Shown here: positions 36,099 to 47,451 of the stretch, one piece after another
Position numbering within the stretch: the stretch's first letter is position 1
Layout of the letters: each line of letters begins with the position of its first letter
Assembly: GCA_947000775.1 (NCBI GenBank)
Contig: CAMQGK010000052.1
Location: 33,138,501-33,202,500, forward strand
Length of the DNA: 64,000 nt
Direction: 5' to 3'
Source of the DNA: Pterois miles
Lineage: Eukaryota > Chordata > Actinopteri > Perciformes > Scorpaenidae
Position numbers and translations under genes: made by a program
Notes under the pieces: model-generated
Databases searched by the model: none
What the model was told of the DNA's origin: nothing
Seen by the model: only the letters and a program-made list of their open reading frames with translations

Positions 36099-39000
36099 TC
36101 AGGCGAAGCTCCAACTGGCCCAGAGCGTGAGCAGCGTACTGGCATATAAGGCCAGAACCAACAGGTAAAATCGGAACAGGAAGCAGTCGAGCCTCGAGCA
36201 GAGGGCCAGCCATTCAGCCTGAGCTGAAGACTCACTGTCCTCCTGGGATAAAGCCAGGTGGAGGGAAACCAGCTCCTGGAGAAGCCACTCCAGCCCAGAT
36301 GGAGCCTCCTGGATCTCATTCAGGGACAGCAGATCCTCCTCCAGCGAGGGCTCAAGCTCATAATCTGAGAAGATCAAGGAAGCTGGTTTAAAATGGGAAC
36401 AGTCCAAACACTTTGGTACAGACTGTTTGATCTCAGCAGCCCATAGAACAGCTCTTCCCCCTTTTCATCATTAATAGGAAGCTTTCAGATGGGATTTAAA
36501 TCACAGGGATGCTCCAGCTGCTCTTCTGACTTTACAACTCTTTGTTAAGAGATTTTTACAAATGCTCCTGTTTAAAAAAAAGTTTCCACAAGCTGAAATC
36601 AATGTAGCGTTGAGATAAAATAGCCCGCACAAACAAAAAGTGTCTTAGCTTTCTTTTATCCAGTGTTCTCTCAACCTTGACTTCAACGAGCTCCTGTTTT
36701 TCTGCAAACAGACCTTTTGTTTAGTGGAGCATAAAGCAAGAACACATCATGTTATTGCTTGTCAGGACTTTTGGAAAATCTCAAGTCTTTGAGCTTGTAG
36801 CTTACCTCCAGACAGGTTGATGTGGTCAAGGGTCTTACTGGAGGTTAAAGCGCTCTCTGTGAAGCCATGACCAGCTGAGCCGTACTTGTCCAGCAGGCAG
36901 GCAGACACTGACATTTGCCTGACCTCCTTCTCGCTGTGGTGGAGCAGCTTCACCACCAGAATAGACTTGATCAGGCTGAGCATTAGCAGGGCCATGCACA
37001 CCGCGAAGAACACACCTGGATGGAGATGAGAGTGAAAACATAAAGCTCCCAATACAGGCTGTTTGTTGCACAAAATAACCAGAGTGAAGCCTCGATTATA
37101 CTCTGCAAGGATGGTCGTACGAACATGAGCTGATGAGGAAATGTTTGGACAGACCCGGCATTCTCAAAGTTCTCCATTTTCACCTCTGATCCGCGTCCAC
37201 ATAGTTAGAAAAATTTGGATGTGCACAGACTGGCGAGAACCTGCCGCACAGAACTACCGTGAAGGGAAGTGTGACACCACTTTGGCCGTGCAAACACTCA
37301 CAGATGTGGCAAAAATAAACCACGCATAAGGTGTTATTGATAACCGTTAACCAGTAATTGAGCTCAAACCTGATCTGTCTGTCTTGGTCCATCATAGTTT
37401 TACCTCTGTGGCTCTTTTTGTGCAGAGGACATGTTGTAGTCCTAATTTTACCTTTTTTTGACTTTGTTACTTGTATTTGAAATGAAAAATATCTACATAT
37501 TTATAATACAAAGAACATTAGCTATACATCCTGCTGTCAAGCATAGGGCTTTGTATTGGCGATACAATACATATGGGGTTACAATTCACTATATTCAATA
37601 TATACGCTAGCAGCTAGCAGTGGCTAATGTAGCACAAACACGCTGTTCGTCGGACAATTGATAAAGTTTAGCCAGGCGACAGTGTGTCGTTACGCTGTTA
37701 CAGCCGACAACCTGCTAAACTAAACTAAATGTGTGGTGAAGACTTTTACTGGGAAAGTGGCTGCACATCCAAGACAGTGAACGCAGCACTGTGGCTACTA
37801 ATGCTCCCAGAAAGTGATCTGGAGACAGTGAACGCAGCACCGTGGCTGCTCTGGTAAGTCTCCTAACAATGAACTGGAGACAGTGAACGCAGCACCGTGG
37901 CTGCTACAGTAACTCTCCTGATGGTGAACTGTTGACTCAGTTGTTGTTAATCATTGGTTAATAGGTTCGGTTATTTATTTTTTTCAAAATTGGCATCCCT
38001 AATTAACAATAAAATAAACAAATACAGGACAAAATGTACTGTCCATTTCATTTTGTACATGTATACCTAACAGACAAATTTGGGTCTAAAACAAATCAAA
38101 ATGGATTTAAGGATGTAAAATAAACCTAAAATATACCTAAAATATGTGAAGAATAAAAAGTCATAAAATCTCCCACCTATGAGTGGAGTTCTGACTGCTG
38201 TGGCAGGCAGGTCATCTGTCAGGTTGACTCTGAAGACTGTGTAGCCCAGCAGTATGCTGATCTTAAAGGCAATGCGTGTGCTGCTGCTCAGAGGCAGGTA
38301 GAAGCTGATCACATCTACCAGCATGAGGAAGATGCTGGGGATGAGGAGGCCCACCACATACAGCAGGGGGCGCCGGCGGATCAACACCTGAATGGAAGAC
38401 GAGGGCAGAGAGCTGAGATGTGATCAGGAATAATATCAGTGATGATTTAGCCATCTAGTCTAGCCTTCCAGATTGTTGTGGTATAGCTGTCACCTTTGCT
38501 TCAAACTTCAAACATAGTAAATTCCTATTGTGTACCTGATACACCTGGCAATAATTCCCATTCTGAAACTGACTTCTCTCAAGTTTAAAGTCAACATTTT
38601 CTCAGATGTGGAAATAAAAGCATTTTCCACCAGACACACTTTTCATACGAGGGCTGCCTTTTGCAACAAAACTGCCATAACATGACAATATCCCAGTGAG
38701 CCATGAAATGCTCCATTACCAAAAAGCCTTTGAGCTGAATAAATAGCAGCCCTCCCTGCTCTCCACCTGCACTGGGCTATGGAGCCATTTTCCTCACCAC
38801 TAACAAGAAGTCCATTGATCAGGCAGCCACTGAGACAGTCTCATTATGGTTGCTCGCCCTGCCCTGTCTATCAGCCTCCCTCTCTATCTGTCTCTTTACT
38901 TGCCAGAAACAGCCTCGGTCTCATCATTTGGCATTAGCTCACTAGCCCGATCCATGAAGGTCGCGGCCAATTGCTTTACACTTTACAATTCCACCGCACA

Positions 39001-42000
39001 GCGTGGTGGAGGGGGGTTAGCCCACAGAGGGGCTACAGTTTAAAGCTCACCATCGATAAGCAATCACAGCCATCACAGTGCAGCTACTGGCTCAATTTAT
39101 ACACAGCTGTTCCACAATACTACACCATTAGACATCAGTGATATTAAGATTACATTCAGATAACCTGCAGCGATACTCAGTCTTTACTGTAATGTGATTG
39201 AGACAGTAAGGCACGTACGTTGAACTGGATGTGGGCGTAGTCAGTGTTGTCCTGGTGGATTTGCCAGTATCTGGAAGGAATGGACAACAGTTCCCATTCT
39301 CCATCATTCATGAACTCCCTCTTATCATTAGCAATGGCCTCTTCACTCCTCCACAGTGCCAGGTCTATTTCCTTCACTGCAAGAGGGAGAGATAATGAAG
39401 GATAGAAAAGGAAAGCACTTCTCTTCCTTTATTTGGGATTTCAATCTGGTACTTCAGTTGCTGTCCAAAGACATTCAAACAAGGTGAACTGGATATTGTA
39501 TATTTAATTCCTCCTGCTGGTGAATCCATCAGACTGCAATTCATCAACTGTTTTAATTATTGATATTATATTCTTACATTTAAGTCATTATTTTATGCAA
39601 AAATACTAAACACTAATTAGAACTGGCCTCTAAATCCAGAATATTTGCTTCTTTCTTTTGTTTTACTTAATAATAAATTCAATGTCTTTTGATGACTTTT
39701 AACTGAAAAAAATAATTTGTAGAAGTCACCTTGGGTTGATTGACATTTTATAGACAAAATAATTAGTAAATTAATTGGGAAAGTGACAGAAGCTGTTATG
39801 TGGCACCATATTCCATTGGCAAAAGCTGTAGTTTTACCTCGCACAACGCAGGAGTTGCTGGTCTACCTCTGCATTGATCAGGTAGTTTGTTTGTCTTATT
39901 GTGTGACTTTCAGATCCAAACTAACATGGCGTCTTGAGTGAGTCTTACTGGCATGTTGTCGGTAGTCCCTTGATTGTCAAACTGAGCAAGCTCTATTCAC
40001 TCATGAAATCTGTAGAAAGCGCTGGGTAAAAGTATTAAGTTGACCCTGAGTAAAGAATGTTTTGTTAAGCTCCCATAATGATTAGACGTTGCAACCAAAT
40101 CATATTCTTCACAGATACCACAGGTGTGAAAGTGCTACTCTGCAAATACAAAGGTGTTGGACCTGAAGTTACTGAGCTTATAGCCCTCCACCCGATCACA
40201 GACATGAAACACACCTGAGTGAAGCCAGCTGCGGAAGGTGAGGCTGCAGTTCTGCTTGTCAAATGGAAAGGCATACATCTCCAGGCTGCAGGCCAGTACC
40301 ACCTGCATGGGCCGGTAGTTCTTCACTGAGCCAGAAGAGTTGACGTAGACGTAGGGGATCGGCAGGGACTTCCCCTCGTCCACACTGGGAGGAGACGGGG
40401 AATTCAAATTTACTTCCAATCAGATTTATTAAGACTTCAAATATCATCTTGGCGCATCTGCAACATCAATCACAAGCATGTAGAACAGAAGCAGAAAGAA
40501 GGAGATGAACAAGAGTAACACTGACATTTTCTTTTACAACCATTTTCAACCAAGTCCAATATTTAGCATGACCAACTTATTTTGTGCACATTTTAAGACG
40601 ATTTACTATAAATAAAGTCATCGATAAATATTTTCTTTTTAATGCGTCTGCACAAGGCGTAAGCCTCTGGTTCTGAAAAGTGAAGCCAATGCTGAAGTGC
40701 CTTAAACCTGCACCTGCAATGAGCCTACTTCTCACTTGATATGTCACTCAGTAAACATTGTGAACATGAGTTTATGGTCTCAATCACTAGTTTTAAGTCT
40801 TTTAAGCAGGATGTTCATTTACTAAATCATGGTCCTATTTAGAGTCAAATGGACCATAAAGCAGAGGATGTTTTAGGGCGGGGCTACCTTGTGACTGACA
40901 GGTCGCTGCCACGGCATTGTCCAATCTGGGAGTTGTCCGTGTTTTCATCTAACAACTTTAACCCTTTCACACTGTGTGTTCACGGTTCATCAAAGTTAAC
41001 TGTGACATTTTGGTCATCTAAAAATGTCTTATTCAGTGTTCGGTTGTACTTAACTCCACCCTCTGGTGTCACTTTTGGTTGCAAAGAACCAACATGGCGA
41101 CGCCCAAAAACCAAGATGGCAACAGTCAAAGTCCTGAAATCGAGGCTTCAAACAAACTCTGGACTCTGATTTAGACTCTGAAGTGTTTGAAGGACACGTT
41201 AGACTGAGACTAAAATGTCTTGAAGAGATCGTATCAGTGATTTCTTACAATTCACTAATGATAACATCAGGTATCCAGATGGCATCAGAAGACAGTGAGA
41301 TCTCATTGATACCATCAAACTCTTCTGGATCCCAAACCAGGAACTCATCTGTCCAGATCTGAAAACAAAGCAGGACATTTGCTGTGAAATTAGTTAATTT
41401 ATAACAAAAAAGACAAATATGTTGTCATTTAAACCAAAAATTAAGCTTAACTGCCTTTTTTGATAAGAAAGTATACACCAATCAATACAATATACAGTAA
41501 TTCCCATACTGTTAAATTCACAAGACTTGCAGCGTATTTGAAGAAACTTCAAAATGAAAACCTACAGTCTTGCATACGTTATTTATAGCTGACAACAGGA
41601 GTCAGTCACTGAGGAAGTAGACAGTTAGAGCTGTTTTAATGTATAAAGATGTGGATTTTATTTTGGAGGGAATGTTTTCCTGAAGCTTTACAAGGTGAAA
41701 TGAAAAGGAAACCACCTGCCTGTCTGTACCAAATACTTGTAGTTATGCTCTGGGTCTTCGCATCCTGCAAAAAGAAGAATTGATTAAATAAAGTAAATTG
41801 ATTACTTTTGTTTTATATTAAGGACATTTTGTCGACTTTGATTATAGCAGATCTCTAACCTGTGGAGTTAAAAAACATGATTTTAGCAGCAGTGCGATCA
41901 TAGCGGAGTGCTTTCACAGTTTACGTACCACATCCAGGACCGACTGCAGGATGAGGTCGATGTAGATGGTGGTAGGATTGGTCCAGTTGTGAACAGGTCG

Positions 42001-43817
42001 AACTCCGCAGTCATATTTCCTGAGGAGGGTCCTGGTCAGCTGGTTCAGAGCGGATCGCTTCGGCTTCTCTGGCAGACTTTCAGCCAGATGAGCTGAAAAG
42101 CAAAGTCTGATTATTAGCGGGGAGAAATGTGAAACATTTGAGCAATTGCTCATTTGTTTAGTGGTACTGTATGAAGCACAAAACTGAAAGGATCAGGAAC
42201 ATTTTTACATAATGTGGACACCAGACTTGTAGTGGAGCCCAGTGTCAGCAATATAATACCTTTATTGTTTCAGGCTGATATTCTTACATGTTGCATGTTT
42301 GTAAAAAATAAATAAATAAATACCACATTAAGCGACACCAGTGGGCAACCTCTTAAGCCGATGCTGAAGTGTCTCAAACCTGCATTCTTTCAGCCAGCAG
42401 GGGGAGACTCCTCTAGTTGCAAGAAGTCTGATTGTATAGATGTTTATGAGAAAATGTTTCTACCTCTCACTTGATTTATTACCTATAAATATATAGTTGT
42501 AGTTTCATGTCTTCTTCAATACAGCTTGATGTACATTTAGTAAATTATGGTCCCATTTAGAGTCATAGACCATAAAGCAGAGGATGCTTTTGGGAGGGGC
42601 TACCTTGTGATTGACAGGTCGCTGACTTTAACCCTTTCACAGTGTTTTCAGTTCCTGAAAGTTAATCATAACATTTTTGGTAAAAATGTTTTATTCAGCA
42701 TCCAGTAGCTCCGCCGTCTCGTGTCACTTCTGGTTGCAAAAAAAATAAGGTGGCGACTGCCAAAGTGACGACCTCAAGGCTTCAGAACCACAGTCCACAA
42801 ACTAATGGGTGACACCATCCACTTCTTCTTACGCGTGTCTAATATGCTATGATGTCCATTTATACCTCAGGGTCCCCCCCCTTGCTAAAAGGTTGAGGGA
42901 TGCATTTGTTGCTCCATACAATGCAGTAGTGTGTACTGATGATGAACTCAGGGTTTACTGATGAACTTATCACATTTTTACGTTTACAGATCTCAAGGAA
43001 ATTAAGTTTATACTTTTATCAGTCAGGATTGTTTAAGTAAAAACACATTGCATGTATGCATTTTATAGCTTTATAGTTCTAATGCTTTTTATACAACAAC
43101 ATGGATGTATTTGTGAAATTGGCGGTTGTGGTGCTTTATGATAAACAGTGACTAGCACACAATAGCTCTTTCTTTTTACACGCTTTCTCTTTACCAATGC
43201 ATTCATTAAAAGAAAGAAAGAAAGATATTCCTTTATTAGTCCCACAGTGGGGAAATTCAGTTTTACACTCTGTTGTTCACACAGTACATATACATGTCAA
43301 TGGAGAGATGTCAGAGTGAGGGGGCTGCTCCTGACAAGCGCCCAGAGCAGTTTGGGGGTTTGGTGCCTTGCTCAGGGGCCTGGTGGCACCTCTCCAGCAA
43401 CATGTCCATGGGGGACTTGAACCGGTGACCTCCGCATCCTAACCCAAGTCCTTACAGACTGAGCTACTGCCGCCCCCACATACTCTTTACATACTCTTGT
43501 GTCACATGAAATATGACTGTATGGTTTGGAAATAAATAGTCTGTCACACTACTGAAACTGAACCTGTGAGAGAGCAAAATAAGCAACGAGTCACAGGGCT
43601 GTCACCCTCCAAAGAGAATATGTTGTTTGAAAAAAAAAATTTATAGCTAGCTCTATTTTGGTGGGAAATTTCACTAAGCAGAAGTCTTGGCAACAAAACC
43701 CTGGTGATCATTTTAAACTTAAAAATAAATATTTCATACAATACAGGAAATGCAATTGTCTTCAGCAAAAAAGAGCAGCTTACCTGAGAACAACAGTGTC
43801 AGCCAAATCAGAGACAT
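36099..43817 (-). CDS. htr3b: htr3b: 5-hydroxytryptamine receptor 3B subunit
   Basis: Nine-exon gene for the accessory 5-HT3 subunit. Coding exons from the 5' end: 43784-43817, 41929-42092, 41720-41764, 41249-41358, 40215-40384, 39219-39376, 38177-38387, 36806-37015, 36099-36364, giving 455 aa. Exon sizes and phases parallel htr3a. The ATG at 43817-43815 begins the short signal peptide MSLIWLTLLFSAHLA. 3B signatures are YVYVNSSGSVKNY, the Cys-loop C150-C164 with NCS, GYTVFRVN in M2 and AEWLALCSRLDCFLF in the MA/M4 region. M2 has T264 at -1' instead of Glu, A267 at 2', L274 at 9' and D285 at 20'. The MA positions matching the conductance-limiting arginines of 3A are non-basic. W78, R80, W171 and Y221 keep the aromatic site. 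Intron 3 appears to use a GC donor. The gene is in tandem with htr3a and head to head with usp28. Confidence 0.94.
37605..38001 (-). repeat. 55-bp-minisatellite element, three units, inverted
   Basis: On the minus strand it starts AGGGATGCCAATTTTG and TTAACCAATGATTAAC, has three units (CAGCCACGGTGCTGCGTTCA at about 37775-37925), then CTTTCCCAGTAAAAGTCTTC. It continues to TTTGTGCTACATTAGCCACT, matching the 35110 region. It lies in htr3b intron 7. Confidence 0.7.
40650..41175 (-). repeat. ~500-bp interspersed repeat, copy 1 (htr3b intron 4)
   Basis: Shares with 42335-42845 the ordered segments GATGCTGAAGTG-like, CTCACTTGAT, TTAGAGTCA...GACCATAAAGCAGAGGATG, GGGGCTACCTTGTGA, TTGACAGGTCGCTG, CTTTAACCCTTTCACA and GTGTCACTT-TGGTTGCAAA. 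No ORF or clear terminal repeat. The orientation assignment is arbitrary. I recognise the pattern as a common teleost repeat without a sure name. Confidence 0.6.
41715..41764 (-). other. htr3b: htr3b exon 3 with GC 5' splice site
   Basis: The 45-bp exon 41720-41764 encodes DAKTQSITTSIWYRQ, matching the htr3a exon in size and phase. The bases after it (minus strand) are GCAGGT, so the intron starts with GC. Using the nearest GT, four bases on, would break the frame into exon 4 (IWTDEF). Confidence 0.75.
42335..42845 (-). repeat. ~500-bp interspersed repeat, copy 2 (htr3b intron 1)
   Basis: Second copy of the repeat at 40650-41175. It also preserves CAGCCAGCAGGGGGAGACTC and TCTGATTGTATAGATGTTTA, which are lost from copy 1. 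Orientation is as copy 1. Confidence 0.6.
43211..43477 (-). mobile_element. tRNA-headed SINE, htr3b intron 1
   Basis: Head GGGGGCGGCAGTAGCTCAGT on the minus strand, B-box-like GGTTCAAGTCC, body shared with the copies at 28.3 and 33.4 kb, tail CCCCACTGTGGGACTAATAA and (CTTT)n. It has a roughly 30-bp internal deletion in the GAGGTGCCCC region relative to the other copies. Confidence 0.85.
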
Positions 43818-44384
43818 CAAGCTAAAATTAAAAATAATCAACCCTCTAGATGGCCGGTGTTATCCAGGTGTCGCATCAAAACGTCTGCTCTCTTAACACA
43901 AAAGTATCCACCGTTTCGGGAGTAGCGGTACTCTGTGTAGGAGAACAGTGATCAGGGTAGTGCAGACATTTTGGTTGGCTCATATTGATTTTCCACGGCC
44001 CGGGTAAGGTGATACATAAAATAATGACTCCCTGAAGGGTTGCTTAGTGCCAGTGTGTGCGTCATCACAGAGGAGCATAGATATCTGTTATCTTTAAGGT
44101 GTTCTAACCGAGCTGAAAACAACAAATCCTAATTAACTGCTTGTTCCCTCTCATTTCCCTCTTAGTAAGTATCTCATATTTACAGTTCACCCCAAACTTC
44201 ACTGAAGCATTTATTTTAAAATCGAGACTGTAAAGCTTCCATAAAATGCCAAATATGAAGGACGTGATTAAAATGATGTACAATACATATAGATGTAGAA
44301 TAGTTCCATGGTGCAGCCATAAAAAATACCCCCTGCCAATATTTCATTCAGTATCAGAGTTTTGAAATGCAGCTGCAGCAACAG

Positions 44385-44470
44385 ATGATAATAATAATAA
44401 TAATAATTATTATTATTATTATTATTATTATTATTGTTATTATTATTATTGTTGTTGTTGTTGTTGTTGT
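44385..44470. repeat. (AAT)n(ATT)n(GTT)n microsatellite
   Basis: AAT repeats switch directly to ATT repeats (about 44405) and then to GTT. The first junction makes a self-complementary, hairpin-prone tract. The poly-Ile ORFs on both strands are artefacts. Confidence 0.9.
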
Positions 44471-44584
44471 TCTTCTGAAAAATCTGAATTTTTGTGTTTT
44501 TTTTTTTAAAGACTTACAGATTATGATTTTACAGGGCAACAACATTTCATTTCTTTTTCTTGAAGCATTGGGTGTTATGTATAG

Positions 44585-44830
44585 CAGTGACTCTCAGAGT
44601 GGGGTCTGGGGACCCTCAGAGGTCCGTAGTACTCTGCAAAAGACTTTGCTTTAAATTGTAAAATTGTTCTGTGCCATTTAAAAGTGCAGATGGGGACCAT
44701 TTGCTGCAATAAAACAAGCATATTGTGTCCATTACTCCCACCCACATCAGCTTTGGGCCAATAGAAACTCTGACATGATTGTGACACACAACAATAAGTT
44801 CATTACTCTTATGCTGAAGCACTTACTGAA
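44585..44830. mobile_element. hAT-type end fragment
   Basis: Opens with CAGTGACTCTCAGAGTGGGG and TCTGGGGACCCTCAGAGG, resembling hAT ends of the CAGTGGTTCTCAAAGTGGGG type. It is followed by ORF-less sequence with TTGGGCCAATAGAAACTC. The right boundary is uncertain. Confidence 0.45.
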
Positions 44831-45699
44831 AGTCAGCTTCACATCTTTAAATCAAGATCTGGACTTTTTTCAGTGGTATTTGTATTCAATAACGATGTAA
44901 ATTTCCCCGCTGTGGAACTAATTAAGGATTATATTGTCTTATCTTGATGATTCAAACTGAAACATGTTTTGAGCTCCAGGTCTGATTGGCAGCCATGTTT
45001 GGTAGTAAATCATCTGATGTTTAGATCATGTCAGAAGACATGAGGAGTTTTGTATTGAAACTAAATGCTGAACGGAGCCATGTTGGTTTTGAAAAAGCTG
45101 ACTTTTCAGAATGAAGCTGATCACTTTGTGATCAAAACTAGAGTCAGTCACAACAGGAGAATACACTTTTTAGCACTGACAAAACATTTTGGCAATTTTC
45201 ACTTTAACTAAGTCAAACAGGCTTTCCAACCATGTCAAAAACAATGACAATTAGTATTGGAACAACAGAGAAATAATCCACCAAACACTAATTGCCAAAC
45301 TTTTTTCCTGGGTTTATAATTTTTATTTTTGAAAGTTTTGAGCAGTTTTGTTATCATCAAGAGTCTGATTTTTCCTTTTTCTTATCAGCAAGTTAAACAG
45401 CAGAATTTGCCTTAATTCCACTATATTCAAAGTGGCTTTATGTGTGGTGTTAAGCTTTGTGTTTTTTAACAATGTTAAGTTTTAAAAAAAAATTTAATAA
45501 ACATATTTGTTAAAAAAAAAGGGGTGTGTGTGTGTGTGTGTGTGTGGGGGGGGGGGGTCCTAGTAGTAGTAGTAGTAGTATATTTTATTTTCTTTCACTG
45601 CTGATACACACCTAGTGAAGAAGAGGAGTACTGGCTCTTATTGGGTCCACTTCTATCACTGACAGTTCGGGTGCTCACCGTAAAACCCTCCGGGTAAGG

Positions 45700-45965
45700 G
45701 TTTAAATCTGTCCCGACACCGGAAGTATTGTGTTTCACCAAGAACTGACCTGTCACGTCGCGAGAACGCGCGCGCGTTAACGTTAGCGATCGCTCCTCTC
45801 ATGTGCGCGCGTGTCCTGACAGGTGAGCGCGCGCAGCTGGCCGGTCGCTCTCGTCGGTTGACAGATGGAGCTGGTGTGACTCGGAGTCAGGGCTGAAAGC
45901 GTTGTGGTGAAACCGGGGAAAGTCACGTCTTTTTGTGCGTATTTTTTTTTGTTTTTTAATCTGCA
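45700..45965 (+). promoter_or_regulatory. usp28: usp28 CpG-rich promoter and 5' UTR
   Basis: CpG-dense sequence just before the usp28 ATG, including CGCGCGCG runs and a TCGCGAGA core at 45758-45765 (the BANP/ZBTB33-type motif of CpG-island promoters). Two GTCACGTC sites (45752 and about 45917) resemble CRE/E-box sites. There is no TATA box. This fits a TATA-less housekeeping promoter. The transcription start cannot be placed exactly. Confidence 0.6.
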
Positions 45966-47175
45966 ATGAGAGGTGAACAGACTGAAAATGGAGAAAACCC
46001 AACGAACTCGGTGAGCGCAAAGGATGACGGAACTTCTATTAACATAACAAGTGACGAATGGCCGAGGAACTAACGTTAACACGAACTAACCCGTCTGATG
46101 TGCCAAGCCCGAACCTCTACTGAAAATCCGCAGTTTTAAAGTTTCTTTTAACCTCGTTTTATGTAAACACAGTGTATACGAAAACGTTAAACATAATCAT
46201 ATTATATAGAAAAGACTTTTGAATTCGGCACACAGAAAATACACCAAAACAGCCCGTTTTTTTTTTAATAAAATTGAAACTTTGGATAAGGTGGCTGCTG
46301 ATAAGAGAGCTAGAAGTAAATTGATATATTTAGCTCATAAAAGCTTTTTACCTTCTTGGCAAGTGCATACTTGCTCTCTACATTATTGGTATTTGGTTTT
46401 AAATAAGAAGTGATTAATCCAGTTAATATGATATAGCCTACAAATGCTTGATAAATCACATTTTAAGTGATGTTTTCAGTTGCTTTTCTCACAGATAGGA
46501 CACAGGACTTATTAGTATAATTAGTATAAAAAGTTTAGCTTTGTAGCTAAATGCATATTATTGTCATTTCCTTTAAAAAATAAATAATGAATTATAATAT
46601 GATAAACAGATGCTTGACAAATTACATTTTTAGTCTGATGTTCTCAGAAGCTGATCCCATAGACGGGACACATGACTTATCAGTGCCATAATCCATTAAA
46701 TAACCTACAGATACACGCTATAAAAGATTTATCTTTTTACATCAAACGTTAACCACCAGCTAACAACAGTTATTACTATAAAATGTGGAGTAAAAAAGGG
46801 TAAGATATTGCCTCTGAATGTTAGTGGAGTAGAAGCATAGTAGGCCTATGTAGGATTAAATGGAAATATGTAAATAACTTAAGTACAAGTACCTCTGAGT
46901 TGTAGCCTACTTAAGGATAGTACTTGAGTAAAATGTACTTTGTTACATTCCACCACTGTGTTAGAGTATAGCTGCGTACTGTGACATCAGAAGTACACTT
47001 AAATCAGCATTTGGCTCTGCAGCCATACAGCCAGGCTGTTGCTTTATCAATAGGCCTTTCTAATGAATTATTCCAGACAAGCTTCTAATGGTGTTATGCA
47101 CCAAGGTTAACGTGTTTAATCTAGTGTTGTTATGCATTTAGTCTGCCTCTGTTTTCTATGTGGTTTTGACATCGG

Positions 47176-47244
<69 letters not shown>

Positions 47245-47415
47245 GAGAGCGAGAGAGTGACCCAGTGCCTTTGTCACTCATGTTTGGTGGCATGGTGAGT
47301 GGAATGATAAACAGAAGCCTGCGCTATCCATGTCAGTAGCCCAAAATAGAGGCTAACCAAGAGGGTCTCAGATAGCCCCTGGGCTCCATATAAGTCTGCC
47401 CAGCCTGCTCTGTGT

Positions 47416-47451
<36 letters not shown>

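Larger units (their letters stand above)
43818..45700. other. htr3b-usp28 divergent intergenic region
   Basis: About 2.1 kb between the htr3b ATG (minus) and the usp28 ATG (plus). It contains an AAT/ATT microsatellite (44385-44470), a hAT-type fragment (44585-44830), a SINE tail (44895-44945) and TG/poly-G/TAG simple repeats (45523-45580). No ORF resembles a protein. The htr3b promoter should be near 43.85-44.1 kb but shows no obvious core motif. Confidence 0.7.

Noticed and set aside
44354..44654. Poly-Ile/Val ORFs on both strands
   Set aside because: They are translations of the AAT/ATT/GTT microsatellite.
45783..46082. Minus-strand ORF of 99 codons over the usp28 first exon
   Set aside because: It lies antisense to the CpG-rich promoter and exon 1. 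High GC content makes long chance frames, and no protein family fits.
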